A stretch of DNA of 64,000 nt from Megaustenia siamemsis (lineage: Eukaryota > Mollusca > Gastropoda > Stylommatophora > Ariophantidae), in contig JAVIAB010000092.1 in assembly GCA_032433765.1 (NCBI GenBank), positions 105,065,779 through 105,129,778 of the forward strand, read 5' to 3'. Position numbers and translations under genes: made by a program. Of this stretch, positions 11,467 through 21,959 are shown piece after piece. The first letter of the stretch is position 1. Every line of letters starts with the position of its first letter. The notes under the pieces were generated by a model. It was not told the DNA's origin. It was given only the letters and a program-made list of their open reading frames with translations, and made no database searches.

Positions 11467-12143
11467 GATTGTGTAGCACCAGCAGCTTTATAGCGAACAC
11501 AGAAAACATCATAGGATTGTGCTGTTCTGAAACAGCTATACCATGCAACCCTAGAATTGCCTTTAATGGGATTAATGTGACCACAAACCACTCTCCATGT
11601 GTGTGCCACATATTTACACCCCAGAAAGAAATAATGAATATAACAACATCATGTGCCGTCTGTGATATTAATGACCACAGACCAGGAGCTTCCAGTATGA
11701 TTGATACAACTGTTGCACCAAGCATTTCATCAGCAGAGCCATATCTATGGAATGTTAATCTGACATTGTTCTTGAATGATGTCCAAGTTAATGAGACATC
11801 AGAATCGTGTGGCGGCAGCTACAAGAAGGGAGCGGAGAACATCAAGTTCTGCTGCTATAAAGGAGACTTACCTTGCTATCCCAGAATTGCCTTAAATGGG
11901 ATCACTGTAGTTGAAAACTTCTCCTCTTGTGTAAACTACACATTCACATCTAAGAGTGAATCAGTGAAGGTCACAAAATCATATTCTCTCTGTAGTTTTA
12001 CTAACTACATGTCATGTGGCTTCTGTTGGATTGGAAATGATAACTTACCACCACTGTGTGTCTATATGTTTGGAATTGGAGTCATCAATGATGGCCTAAC
12101 ATCATCAAGTGCTATGGCGATCATCATTTTCGGGATGACGTGA
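11467..12143 (+). CDS. Possible exon: secreted protein with two cysteine-rich repeats
   Basis: One open frame runs from just after an in-frame TAG and a possible acceptor (TTAGTCAG) to a TGA at about 12143. It holds two related units of about 60 residues: unit 1 has CCSETAIPCNPRIAFNGI and unit 2 has CCYKGDLPCYPRIALNGI, each followed by a Val/Thr segment, a conserved SxCV, YTFT/HIFT and a closing Cys. Several Asn-x-Ser/Thr sequons (NVT, NIT, NLT, NET, NFS) suggest an extracellular glycosylated protein. There is no initiator ATG, so it would be an internal exon. I do not recognise the family. The last 25 residues look less protein-like and may lie past the true exon end. Confidence 0.4.
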
Positions 12144-12683
12144 ACTCCCATGGTATATGGTGGATAGGCGGCAGGAACCATTGAAGGCTTTGTCTGAAAA
12201 GTGTTCCTTCTTGCAGTTTCCTCATATTCCAAGACCGGCTTGTTGCAGGAGCTACTGAGTTGAGTGCTCTGTGCACACCGTGAGCTGTGTGTCTCATCCG
12301 TTTTGATCCTGCTTCGATATCCCGCTTGTTTACGATGAATGATGATATCGTATGACAGGGAACAGTTGGCTGTGTTCACTTTCTGCGCGGTTTCGCCTTA
12401 TGTCTTTTGGCGTGTGCTGAGACTGCTACGATGGGGACTACAGTTACCTTTCTTTGTTTGGGAGATGAGTTAGTAATTCGGATGATTCCACTGGCATGGG
12501 CGGTTGAGCAATTATGGATTTTAATTCGTTTGCTGTGATACCGAGGCCTTCCATAACCAATAACCAATAACCAATATACAAGAATGGATGCTGAAGTATG
12601 ATCATGAGAGATTTAACGGTATAAACAGGAAATCCTGAATTAATTAAAGACTGCAAGCTGAAATATTAAATAATAGGCGGCTT
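12144..12683. other. Intergenic, nothing recognised
   Basis: No domain or repeat identified. Confidence 0.5.
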
Positions 12684-12696
12684 AATATGAACACGT

Positions 12697-12957
12697 ATAG
12701 CTCAGTGGTTAGTGAACTGGAATACAAAGGACAAGAGGTCGGGTTCGATCCTGACCAACGGCTTCCGGGTTCACCCAGCCTTAAATGGGTATCGGATTTT
12801 TTCTGTGATAGTAAAGCGGTATGGGCGTAATACCGACCACATTACCCCAAAATAATGTGCCAAAATGCCAAAAGTCTGTAAAAATTATGGCTACTAAACG
12901 CCATATTCCCTATACGCCACTTGACGTGACGGGGCTCTTTACCTTTTTACTTTACTG
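12697..12957 (+). mobile_element. tRNA-derived SINE with perfect 13-bp target duplication
   Basis: The head has an A box (TAGCTCAGTGGTTAG) and a B box (GGGTTCGATCC), the internal RNA polymerase III promoter of a tRNA. The body is common to all copies in the window, and the tail ends in TTTTTACTTTACT. The direct repeats AATATGAACACGT at 12684-12696 and 12958-12970 are a perfect 13-bp target duplication, as LINE-driven insertion produces. This is the cleanest copy for defining the family. Confidence 0.95.
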
Positions 12958-12970
12958 AATATGAACACGT

Positions 12971-13326
12971 GGGCAGTGTTGAGTGAGTTTGCTCGTCTTA
13001 TCATAAATGTGTGATAGGTGTTTCGTGACAACATTAATGTTAGAATATGAAAGCGTGAACTGCCAAGAATGAAACTGATTGGTGTAGCATTAAATCGTGG
13101 ACGATAAAACATAAATGTATGGGTAATTAAATATAATAGCGCGGACGCTGTAGTCTGAACGTCTGAGAACTCTTCGACAGTAAAATATAATCATATTTGA
13201 GCGTTAAAATGTGTGTTGAATGAAAACGCAGGTGTATATAATCGAAAAAAAAAACAAGGACAGTTGATATTAAACCTGAGCAGTCAAATGTAAATGGCAA
13301 GACACTTTACAATACACTATCTTTAC
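12971..13326. other. Intergenic, nothing recognised
   Basis: Unique-looking AT-rich sequence. Confidence 0.5.
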
Positions 13327-13610
13327 TATCTATCTATTGACCTTTCGAGCCGTAGCCGACCCATACGGCATGGGCCTAGACACTCTTTCTCTTATCTAAA
13401 TTTGTATTCTAGCAGTTTTAAATCCTTGTAAAGATCTTTTATCGAATCTCGCCATTTGTCTCTGCTCTATGCAAGCAACTCTATCTCATTGAGGGAGCCG
13501 ATTTTTGCTGCTCTTGTCTCTCTGATCAATGTTCTTCTCAGTGTCTCTCTGGGTCGGCCTCTTTTCCTCTTACCAGTTGTTTCCCACATGAGGGCTAGCT
13601 TTGTTATCTT
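13327..13610 (-). pseudogene. LINE 3' end, GRPRE family
   Basis: Minus-strand, 5'-truncated. It encodes the C-terminal KRGRPRETLRRTL and NEIELL phrases with damage, then a 3' UTR ending GGCTCGAAAGGTCAATAG and (ATAG)n. Same family as 14453-14837 and 29412-29797. Confidence 0.85.
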
Positions 13611-14452
13611 TATTGTAAATTAGTCAAACATTTAATTACCAGCGCTATCGTTAAGTTGACGGAGGCAATGTAATCTAAAAACATTCATCATGTATTCTGC
13701 ATGTAATGGTTTTATTGTTTATTTGATAAATGTTATCAATATTTCGACCCCAATTACAGATGTACAAACGTGCAACTATGTTTCCGTTACGTTCGAGTTT
13801 TTTACAGAAAGTTATAGAAAAGGTCTTAGAATATAGAGAATAACGGCAAGTTTGACACAGAATTAACAGCTGGACAGGTGATGTTTAGTTACAGGAATTT
13901 CATTCTTGGGTCCTAATGTGTTCCCTGGATTCTTTGTCCGGTTTTTGTAATGCCGCTGTCTTGATTTATTGTTATTTTAGCTGTATTTTTATGTTCACTA
14001 TATCACAGGTGTGCCGTCTGCTTCCTTCTCTTTATTGTTTGCCTTCTGTCTCCATTGTCTGATGTCTGCCCCTACTGACTGCAATCTGTCTCTCGTGTCA
14101 TTTAGCATCTATTATTTGTCTCCGTTGTATGTCGCCATCTTCACTCTTCTAATGCCATGGGAACTGCTCTTAATTGTTTTCTCATTATGTATTTACTGCT
14201 GAATATATTATTAGTTCTATTTTATTAAAACAAAAAAAAGTATAACCACCATGTCAATATTTTCTTATCAACCTAACATCTAGTGAATGATCCAATGGGT
14301 CTCTATGACCCATCGTCGATCCGGCATTGCAGTTCTTCCTGGACTGATCAAGTTGGATGGGTTTAATGTATGCACTGTCTATGGAAGCGGTGAATACGAT
14401 AACAGTGGATGTCATGTCTGATGAATTATTGCTAAGCAAATATGTATAATTT
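13611..14452. other. Intergenic, nothing recognised
   Basis: AT-rich, without recognised domains or repeats. Confidence 0.5.
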
Positions 14453-14837
14453 CACTAATAACTTCAGTAATAGAGAAAAGACGATGGTCATATGTTGGAC
14501 ATGTGATGAGAAGAGACAATAACCGAATAGCAAATCAAGCCCTCATATGGGAAACAACAGGTAAGAGGAAAAGAGGAAGACCCAGAGAGGCACTGAGAAG
14601 AACATTGATGAGAGAGGCAAGAGCAGCAGGAGCCGGTTCCCTCAATGAGATAGAGCTGCTTGCACAGAACAGAGACAAATGGCGAGATTTGATAAAATAT
14701 CTTTAAAAGAATTGAAAACTGCTAGAACAAAAATTCAGATTTTCCGAGTTCACCCAGCCTTAAATGGATGGAGATGGAGTATCTTGGTCTACGCCCTATG
14801 GGCCGGCTACGGCTCGAAAGGTCAATAGATAGATAGA
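14453..14837 (+). pseudogene. LINE 3' end, GRPRE family
   Basis: An open frame at 14503-14706 gives the last 67 residues of a LINE ORF2, including KRGRPREALRRTL and NEIELLAQNRDKWRDL, a conserved C-terminal tail. The 3' UTR carries about 25 bases resembling the SINE body (GTTCACCCAGCCTTAAATGG near 14750), not present in the 29412 copy. It ends in the CGGCTCGAAAGGTCAATAG tail and (ATAG)n. Confidence 0.85.
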
Positions 14838-15433
14838 AATATGTCCACATATAAATAAATGTCTTTACCATTAACTATTTAATAATGATAAACATGATAT
14901 TAAAATGCAACATTTAGTTATTTGTGGGTAACAGTAAGTGCACTTCGAACATATCCCGAGGTGCTCGGATCCCCTCATCAGCGTGTCCCGCAGCATCAAG
15001 CGACAGATTACTTCAGCTCTGTTTTGGTTGATAAGTCTTCTTATGCACCCACTAAGTCTCTCGTTTCCTGAAGTACCCACCCTTACTCCCATCTATTAAA
15101 ATGTAACATTTCATCACTTTACTCCAAGATTATATCATTCCAATTAAAAGTGTTTCATGAAATTGAATTTGTTTTTGCTATTGTCATGCAATAAAAAAAA
15201 CTCAAAGAATATTTTTAAAAAAGACAGAATCTATAATCTATTAACAGATGTGGGCAACCTTTAATGATCTATGAGCTAGATCTGAAAACATGAAGATTCT
15301 GAGGGCCGGATAATGTCACCTGTTGTAGGTCTGACAATAATTACTACATGAAATATAGCATGCAAATGCTTAAGCTGCAATAATATAAAAACTTGATTAC
15401 TGACCGAATGTAGAAGGGGCAGAGGGAATTTGA

Positions 15434-15436
<3 letters not shown>
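14838..15436. other. Intergenic, nothing recognised
   Basis: No domain or repeat identified. Confidence 0.5.
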
Positions 15437-15489
<53 letters not shown>

Positions 15490-15620
15490 TAGAGAGACGA
15501 AGAAAGAGGGGTTGGAAGAAGGCAAGCGGGCGGGCGGGAGGGAGGGATGTAGGAAGGAAGGAATGAAGGAAGAAAGTAAAGAAGGAAGAAAGGAAAGAAG
15601 GGAGAAAAAGAGAGAAAGGA
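15437..15620 (+). repeat. (TA)n-(GA)n microsatellite and purine-rich tract
   Basis: About 17 TA dinucleotides pass directly into GA repeats and then a long G/A tract of GGAAG-type units. Low complexity; open frames here are artefacts. Confidence 0.95.
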
Positions 15621-16011
15621 AGGAATGATTCTTAACAATAAATAATACATTATAAATATTAAATAGAGAACTCACCGTTTTAATGAGAGAGTTGTGCTTT
15701 CATTACAGATCCGGCAATTATCGTGATACACTATCATAGAGAATAAAGAAATAATCGGAACTTGAAACTTTCCACGGAAGTATGAAATGTGGCATCTACT
15801 TTTCGTTGAGCGACTAGTGTCAATTGGTTCCTAGCTGTCAATGCCTTCCATTGATAGAATATACATGCTGTACACCCCTACCACAACAGTTTCTTTTGTC
15901 TTATCCACACTGATCATAAAAGCAAAACTATTTCATGCTATAATATTGAGAATACAATAAGCAAATGCTGTCAAATACCAGCTTTCACCATTATTAAGAC
16001 ATCCAAACATT
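15621..16011. other. Intergenic, nothing recognised
   Basis: Nothing identified. Confidence 0.5.
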
Positions 16012-16430
16012 TCAATGGCAGCTAAACAACAAATGATAAATAACATCTTCATACCAACTTTGTGCTATGAAAGTCAAACATGGACCCTTTCTAAATCACA
16101 TTTAAGAAAGATCAATACATGTGAGATGCGATGTTTGAGAAAAGTAACAAACAACACAAGAAGAGATAGAATACCATATGAAACCATAAGAAAAATGGTA
16201 GGAACAAAACCCTGCCAAAAATATATAGAACAACAACAACTTGGTTTGACCCCCCCCCCCCTCCTTAACAATTACCATCAATGGTGTTCTTCTGGAGAAT
16301 GCATGAAAGAAGACTAAGAGGAAGACCCAGATGAAGATGGATAGATGCAGTGACAGAGACATGTAACGACAAAGGAAAATCACTAATTCAGACAGTTCGA
16401 GCAGCGCAAGAACGACGAATGATATAACCA
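16012..16430 (+). pseudogene. LINE ORF2 C-terminal fragment
   Basis: The frame beginning near 16015 has LCYESQTWTLSKSHLRKIN and EMRCLRKV, the LYGCETW...EMRFLRRV-type segment after the reverse-transcriptase thumb. A poly-C run near 16250 breaks it. A shifted frame then continues with an RGRPR-RRWIDAV-like segment. The same tail occurs at 53495-53715. Confidence 0.75.
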
Positions 16431-17118
16431 CGACACCTTTTCGATACAATCAAAAAGAGAAAAGAAGATATTGCAACTATTTTGAAAGTACAAAATACTG
16501 CTGTCGCGTACGAGTTTTACTACCTTACTTTTAATACAATCCGTAGCTAAAAATGTGCATACCATCCTCTCCCGCCATCTTACAGTTTTTATCAATCTCG
16601 ACAATAAAAATATAGCGACATTACGCTTTTGATGTTTCAGAATCGTCAAAGTACAAAACAGTAATTAAAGACACTTGTCTTCGGTTGATTTGGAACACGC
16701 GTTAAACTTCTACTATCAGAGAGATTTGACAGATCATTTCCCATCTAGAGTCACTTGTAAGTAAATCATTATCTTGTATATTAAAATAATCAGTGTTAAT
16801 GTGTTATTTTTAAGTTTTAATATTTGTCCAGCTCAAGACCTAAGTGTTTTAGTCTTTTAAACAACATCACGTAATTGGAGTCACGGTGACCTTCTGGTTC
16901 CTGGGCTATACGTTACCAACCTGTGATCTAATACTACCATTTTTTAAATGGCAATTACTTTCTTGTACAGCTTAGAGAATAGAGTCTGAGGTTGAGCGGA
17001 GTATATCATGTGAAGGGCAAAGACACCATGACCAACCTACCGCACTCTAATTGTTAAAAAAAAGGACAAATGAAGTTCTATATTGAAGCACGGGTATATA
17101 GCACTAACTGAATTAGAC
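16431..17118. other. Intergenic, nothing recognised
   Basis: Nothing identified. Confidence 0.5.
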
Positions 17119-17236
17119 TAGAAAAAATGATATGGTAAAAGCTTTACGCAATTGATAGAGGAAACAAATTTGAACGACGTTTTGGCCCAATAAGCTTTCA
17201 GCAGGAACAAACAAACAACACACACAGAAATATATA
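17119..17236 (-). mobile_element. Penelope-like terminal fragment, minus strand
   Basis: On the minus strand: TTGTTTGTTCCTGCTGAAAG, a short stem-loop, then AAAACGTCGTTCAAAT and GTAAAGCTTTTACCAT. The same module occurs at 17327, 24121 and 47330, the last directly after a GIY-YIG remnant, which is why I call it Penelope-like. It forms an inverted pair with the next feature. Confidence 0.55.
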
Positions 17237-17326
17237 AAACTAATCCTACATAGCTAACTAGTAAAGTATTAGTATTATTAGTATTAAACTAGTAGTAGTA
17301 TTTCTTAATTTATTTTTATTTACTTA

Positions 17327-17535
17327 TATATCTGTGTGTGTTGTTTGTTTGTTCCAGCTGAACGCATATTGAGCCGAAACGTCGTTCAAATGTGTGTCCT
17401 CTATCAATTACGTAAAGCTTTTACCATACCATTTTTTTTTCTTTTTTTTTTCAATTTCTCCCTCACATTCAGCTTTACTGCAGCTTCACATTTGTATGCA
17501 TTCATTTGCATTTCTTTGCTTTAACCCCTTGAATT
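17327..17535 (+). mobile_element. Penelope-like terminal fragment, plus strand
   Basis: Contains GTTCCAGCTGAACGC, GAGCCGAAACGTCGTTC and GTAAAGCTTTTACCATACC, then a T-rich run and CAGCTTTACTGCAGCTTC, also seen in the 23835-24240 copy. It lies about 90 bp from an inverted partner at 17119-17236. Confidence 0.55.
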
Positions 17536-18045
17536 AGAGTATTTTAAATCTCTTCAATTTGATCGATCGGCTACACTTACCTATCTAGTCTGACTGTATT
17601 TGGGAGTTGAATCATTTACTTTATTCAATCTGTAGATATTTCAAAACCAAAAAATGAAGTCTTAAAGCAAATAGCACTTTATCTTATTTACAGGAAGTGC
17701 TCGTAATTTCTTTTTCAGGTAAAAAACAGCTAAAAAAAATTAGCTAGACCCAAATGCGTCAGTCTGTGACTCTCAGACCTGTGTCAGGAATGTTACATTC
17801 TCTTTGAAAGCTCTCATCGGCAGAGGAGTATTATGTATTTTGTGCATGGCGACTGGAAATGACAACAGGAAAAAAAATTTCGGCGCGTCGTGACGGCAAT
17901 CAAGTCAGTTTGTCACAGCAAATAAGAGTACATGAGCCTGCTGGGCATGCCGCCAGGAAATAAAGGCTAATATACCAAGAAATTACATTAAGTGTAATGT
18001 ATTGAGCTTTCAAACGTTTTAGCGGAAGGACATTTATCAAAGGGT
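17536..18045. other. Intergenic, nothing recognised
   Basis: Nothing identified. Confidence 0.5.
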
Positions 18046-18124
<79 letters not shown>

Positions 18125-18172
18125 CATATATGTATTTTTATATATACACAATTATATATACATATATATGTG
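18046..18172 (+). repeat. (TA)n microsatellite
   Basis: About 37 TA dinucleotides followed by interrupted TA/CA. Borders a SINE. Confidence 0.95.
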
Positions 18173-18174
18173 TA

Positions 18175-18394
18175 AGTAAAGTACCCCCGTCACGCCAGTG
18201 GCGTATAGGGAAATATGGTGTTAGTGACCCTATATTTTACAGACCTTCAGCACATGATTTTTGGGGTAATGTGGTCGGTATTACGCCCGTGCTGCCTTAC
18301 TTTCCCAGAAAAAAATCAGGTACCCATTTCATCAGGCTGGGTGAACCCGGAAGCCGTCGGTTGGGATCGAACCCTACCCCTTGTCCTTTGTAGT
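18175..18394 (-). mobile_element. tRNA-derived SINE, 5'-truncated, within TA repeats
   Basis: Minus-strand copy of the family at 12697. The body is complete to the GTACTTTAC-type tail, but the tRNA head stops at ACTACAAAGGACAAGG, so the A box is missing. TA repeats lie on both sides. Confidence 0.9.
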
Positions 18395-18629
18395 ATATAT
18401 ATATGAGTGTGTGCGTGTATGTATATATATATATATATATATATATAGCACGTCTAAAACTGATGAAAATCCCTTCCCCCCCCCCCATACCCGGCTACCC
18501 CCTACGCAAAAAAACTAATCAATCACACAAAGAGCAACGGGAATTAAATGAAGAAAACTGTTGTGCTATTGGTAACAAATAATAATACATAAATATTATT
18601 ATATTTGGAACTTCCGAGGCGATAATAGG
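18395..18629. other. (TA)n and C-run sequence
   Basis: TA/TG repeats to about 18446, a C run near 18476-18486, then unremarkable sequence. Confidence 0.7.
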
Positions 18630-19023
18630 GAATAATAGAACAAATAAGTATGTGTTAGCACTCGGAAAAATTAACAGACAAACAACAACAGAAAAAAACG
18701 AAGAACAATATATGGTCCGAAGTGGGATCGAACCCGTACTCCCTGGCACCGCGCCTTGCCACGAGAAGCCGAACGCTTGGCACACTGCCACTCAGCCAAC
18801 TAAAAAATTGGCTATTGTAATGGAAGACACTACTACATTAGCCAATTTTTTAGTTGGCTGAGTGGCAGTATGCCAAGCGTTCGGCTTCTCGTGGCAAGGC
18901 GCGGTGCCAGGGAGTACGGGTTCGATCCCACTTCGGACCATATATTGTTCTTCGTTTTTTTCTGTTGTTGTTTGTCTGTTAATTTTTCCGAGTGCTAACA
19001 CATACTTATTTGTTCTATTATTC
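18630..19023. repeat. Near-perfect palindrome: two 185-bp arms with tRNA-like cores
   Basis: Arms 18630-18814 and 18839-19023 are reverse complements with one mismatch seen by eye (CACACTG against CAGTATG), around a 24-bp spacer. Each arm carries a tRNA-like block: GGCTGAGTGG (A-box-like), about 60 bp further GGGTTCGATCCC (B box), then GGACCA. The B boxes point outward. I do not see an acceptor stem, so this is a SINE-like or fold-back unit, not a functional tRNA gene. Confidence 0.9.
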
Positions 19024-19435
19024 TCTGTGTATTGGTACACCGAACAAGTAGCTAGTGACACATAGACACATGTGGGCATTGAGCCAGAAATGTCAGAAAC
19101 AATATCAGTGAATTATTTTTGGGGTGAAGATATATTACAGTTGTAACTATAGAAGACCGCCCAGTTTGTTACAAAATGAACTCCTTCAGTGAAGAACACA
19201 AAGTAGAACATAGAAAACATGTATGATGTGATGAAAATGTACTTATCTATAACCAGCAGTGTGCGTAGTCAAAGAAATAACAATTTTCTGAATACGTTAT
19301 GAGACCCACGTTTTGATTATCAAATAACAGTTACATTATTTTTTCTGTCTGATAGCAAAATCAAATAATGTAGAAAGAAGTTTAAAACAAACACACATAA
19401 ATAATAAAAAAGTAAAAGGAAACAAGCTTTTCAGT
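19024..19435. other. Intergenic, nothing recognised
   Basis: Nothing identified. Confidence 0.5.
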
Positions 19436-19742
19436 TTGTTTGAAATTAAACTTCTGAATATTTTGTAATGAATATGAAATAGATTTACTTGAAATTAAGC
19501 TTCTGAATATTTTGTAATGAATATGAAATAGATTTACTTGAAATTAAGCTTCTGAATATTTTGTCATAAATATGAAATAGATTTACTTGAAATTAAGCTT
19601 CTGAATATGTTGTCATAAATATGAAGTAGATTTACTTGAAATTAAGCTTCTGAATATGTTGTCATAAATATGAAGTAGATTTACTTGAAATTAAGCTTCT
19701 GAATATGTTGTCATAAATATGAAGTAGATTTACTTGAAATTA
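19436..19742 (+). repeat. 49-bp tandem repeat, about six units
   Basis: Units begin TTGAAATTAAGCTTCTGAAT and end GAAATAGATTTAC. Left units carry TTTTGTAATG and right units TGTTGTCATA, so the array is graded. Confidence 0.9.
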
Positions 19743-19769
19743 ACATGGACGTTTTGTACTACGGAAAGG

Positions 19770-20015
19770 TGCTGTAGAAAAGCGGTTAGTGAACTTGTCT
19801 ACACGTGACAAGAGACCAGCTTTTCTTGTTCAATTCCGAATGATGACGTCTCGATTCAGCCACACTTAAATGTATACAAATCCTTAAGAGAAATAAATTA
19901 CGGTACAGGCGTAGTATTGACTAAGTTGATCAAAGTATATGCGTATGGTTGAAAACTAAGTGCATTGACACCATATTTTACATACGTCAAAAGCGAGGCC
20001 TGACAGGGTTCTTTC
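19770..20015 (+). mobile_element. Old, diverged copy of the tRNA-derived SINE
   Basis: GCGGTTAGTGAACTTG recalls the SINE head and TTAAATGTATAC...GGTACAGGCGTAGTATTGAC follows its body in the same order and spacing. Many substitutions make it the oldest copy here. Confidence 0.6.
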
Positions 20016-20469
20016 TCCTTTCCTTTGTGGTCAGGCAAAGCAGTTTATTAGTGATATTTTAGTTCCCTCACTCATTTGCTCACTTACAAAATGTGATCAG
20101 TCAATTATTCTTCTATAGCGCACCACAAGTTGATTAAAACACATTATATCTGAAATTTTAATAACGTATTGATTACAAAAATATTTCCCACCGAAAACTC
20201 ATTGTTTTTCAAATGTCCATTCTCATGCACATCAAGCAACTAAAATGCAATCAATGCAATGAGTCAGTAAGTTGGGAAATACTTATTTTTGAATGGTCTC
20301 AAAAACTGAAACCACATAAAATATAAATTATAAGAATGAGTAGAGTGTAGAAGTAAACTAAAGTTCATTCCCAACGACTAAGGTAAAATGCAACTCTCTA
20401 AGATTATAACTAAAATACCACAATGAGATTAAAAAAACAGCTGTGCAGTGCTTATTTTGCCCACGTCGC
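20016..20469. other. Intergenic, nothing recognised
   Basis: Nothing identified. Confidence 0.5.
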
Positions 20470-20725
20470 TTGAAAGAAAACGGAGCACGTAGTATCTACA
20501 ATAGGCATGTCGTAAGAGGCGACTAAGGAGTTAATCGATGGCTTGACAAGCTGTCATTGTAAAAGGTATTGTTATGGAAACAGAGCCATACATTTTAGAA
20601 GCAGTGGTTTCTGCAATATATGCCATTTTGGCACGCAAGGTTTCTGTTTTTTTTTTTTAGAGCGTGGCTCTGTCCTATGTGCTGACTTTGTCTTGAAAGG
20701 ACAATAGAAAAACAGATAGTGTCTA
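20470..20725 (+). mobile_element. LINE 3' UTR (GTCGTAAGAGGCGACTAAGG family)
   Basis: Non-coding 3' end shared with 49385-49680 (minus) and 58555-58677 (plus). It has GTCGTAAGAGGCGACTAAGG, a hairpin around GCCATTTTGGC, a GGTTTCTGTTTTT block and a tail ending GAAAGGACAATAG. Confidence 0.75.
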
Positions 20726-20756
20726 CAATAATTAAATTACAAATTATAATTGAACG

Positions 20757-20830
20757 AGAGAGTTGCTGTGGTAGCGCTCTGACTTTGTGAGGAAGTAATC
20801 ATGAGTTCGATCTCAATTTGAAGCTTTTCT
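20757..20830 (+). mobile_element. Weak tRNA-like SINE head
   Basis: TTGCTGTGGTAGCG (A-box-like) and GAGTTCGATCTCA (B-box-like) are suitably spaced. It is unlike the main SINE family; low certainty. Confidence 0.35.
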
Positions 20831-21028
20831 GTTCACACAGTTATAAAGAGGACATGGGGAGATAAGCATGCAGTTCATTGAGTAAAGGAAGGTAATGTAA
20901 GCGAAAAATAGCACTGGCTTCCTGACAGCCAAATGGTGTGCTCCAGTACTGTCATACTTCACTTCTATATTCACATCAAGGGACATTTTCTACTTGTATA
21001 TACATGTTGTTATTATTATTTACTATTA

Positions 21029-21077
<49 letters not shown>

Positions 21078-21109
21078 ATACATATATATTTTAAATAAAC
21101 ACCTCTAAT
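20831..21109. other. Intergenic with (CT)n microsatellite
   Basis: CT run at about 21032-21074; nothing else seen. Confidence 0.6.
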
Positions 21110-21565
21110 GTCTTACAAACGAGTCAAACTCCCATACATCATGGCAACACTTACGAGTCGGAGACTAAGGTGGCTGGGTCATGAACGAATAATTGATAAC
21201 AATCGTATTCTCCCCCAAAAAAATAATATTTGGTGAACTTAAGGACGGAAAGAAACCAAAGGGCAGACCTGTTCAGATATATAAAGATGTTTGCAGGGCT
21301 TCTTTGCGTGAATTCTCTCTCAGTGAAATGAAATGGGAGGATCTGGCTGCAGATTGTAGCACATGGAGAACAAAAATAATAAAATAGCACAGCAACTTTC
21401 GAGGCAGCGTTGATATCAATTTCAGAAGACAAGAGGCGCAAGAGAAAGGAGACGAGGCAAGGCACCACGAATATATCTTATTCATTCTGCGGTGGAGTAT
21501 GTCTGTCCAATATTAGCAGACTCAACCACGAGAGAAGCTGTTCAGCAAAACAGCATCCAGCATAA
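21110..21565 (+). pseudogene. LINE ORF2 C-terminus with degenerate zinc-finger tail
   Basis: Fragments read LTSRRLRWLGH, then in another frame LKDGKKPKGRPVQIYKDV, MKWEDLAADCSTWR and, further on, a decayed C2H2-like end (ILFI-RWSMSVQY...QPREKLFSKTAS). This order matches C-termini of a common invertebrate LINE family. The same sequence lies at 48860-49215 on the minus strand. Confidence 0.75.
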
Positions 21566-21620
21566 GACTGAATATTTTATCAAACTATTGACCAAACTCG
21601 TAACTGATTTCTACCAACCG

Positions 21621-21626
<6 letters not shown>

Positions 21627-21691
<65 letters not shown>
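21627..21691 (+). repeat. (TA)n microsatellite
   Basis: Uninterrupted TA run directly left of a SINE. Confidence 0.95.
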
Positions 21692-21696
<5 letters not shown>

Positions 21697-21912
21697 AGTG
21701 GTTAGTGAACTGGACTACAAAGGACAATAGGTAGGGTTCGATCCCAACCGACGGCTTTCGGTTCACCCAGCTTTTAATGGGTACCGGAATTTTTTCTGTG
21801 AAAGTAAAGCGCGCCAGGCATAATACCGACCACATTACCCGAAAAATCATGGTCACTAACACCATATTGCCTATACGCCACTTGGCGTGAAGGGGATACT
21901 TTACTTTTTTTA
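21692..21912 (+). mobile_element. tRNA-derived SINE within TA repeats
   Basis: Plus-strand copy starting at CTCAGTGGTTAG (a few bases of the head missing), with B box GGGTTCGATCCC, the shared body and a TACTTTACTTTTTT tail. A second TA run (about 21919-21956) follows at once. Confidence 0.92.
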
Positions 21913-21913
21913 A

Positions 21914-21918
<5 letters not shown>

Positions 21919-21956
<38 letters not shown>
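21919..21956 (+). repeat. (TA)n microsatellite
   Basis: Right-hand TA run next to the SINE; the left one is at 21627-21691. Confidence 0.95.
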
Positions 21957-21957
<1 letters not shown>

Positions 21958-21959
21958 TG

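Noticed and set aside
12697..12770. Functional tRNA gene at the SINE head
   Set aside because: The same block recurs at the head of many SINE copies joined to a common body and flanked by a target duplication.
15276..15675. Minus-strand frames with Ser/Leu/Tyr/Ile runs
   Set aside because: Translations of TA, GA and purine microsatellites.
18853..18941. Functional tRNA gene within the palindrome
   Set aside because: A- and B-box-like sequences are present, but I could not find a pairing acceptor stem or a clear anticodon arm, and the block lies in a mirrored repeat.
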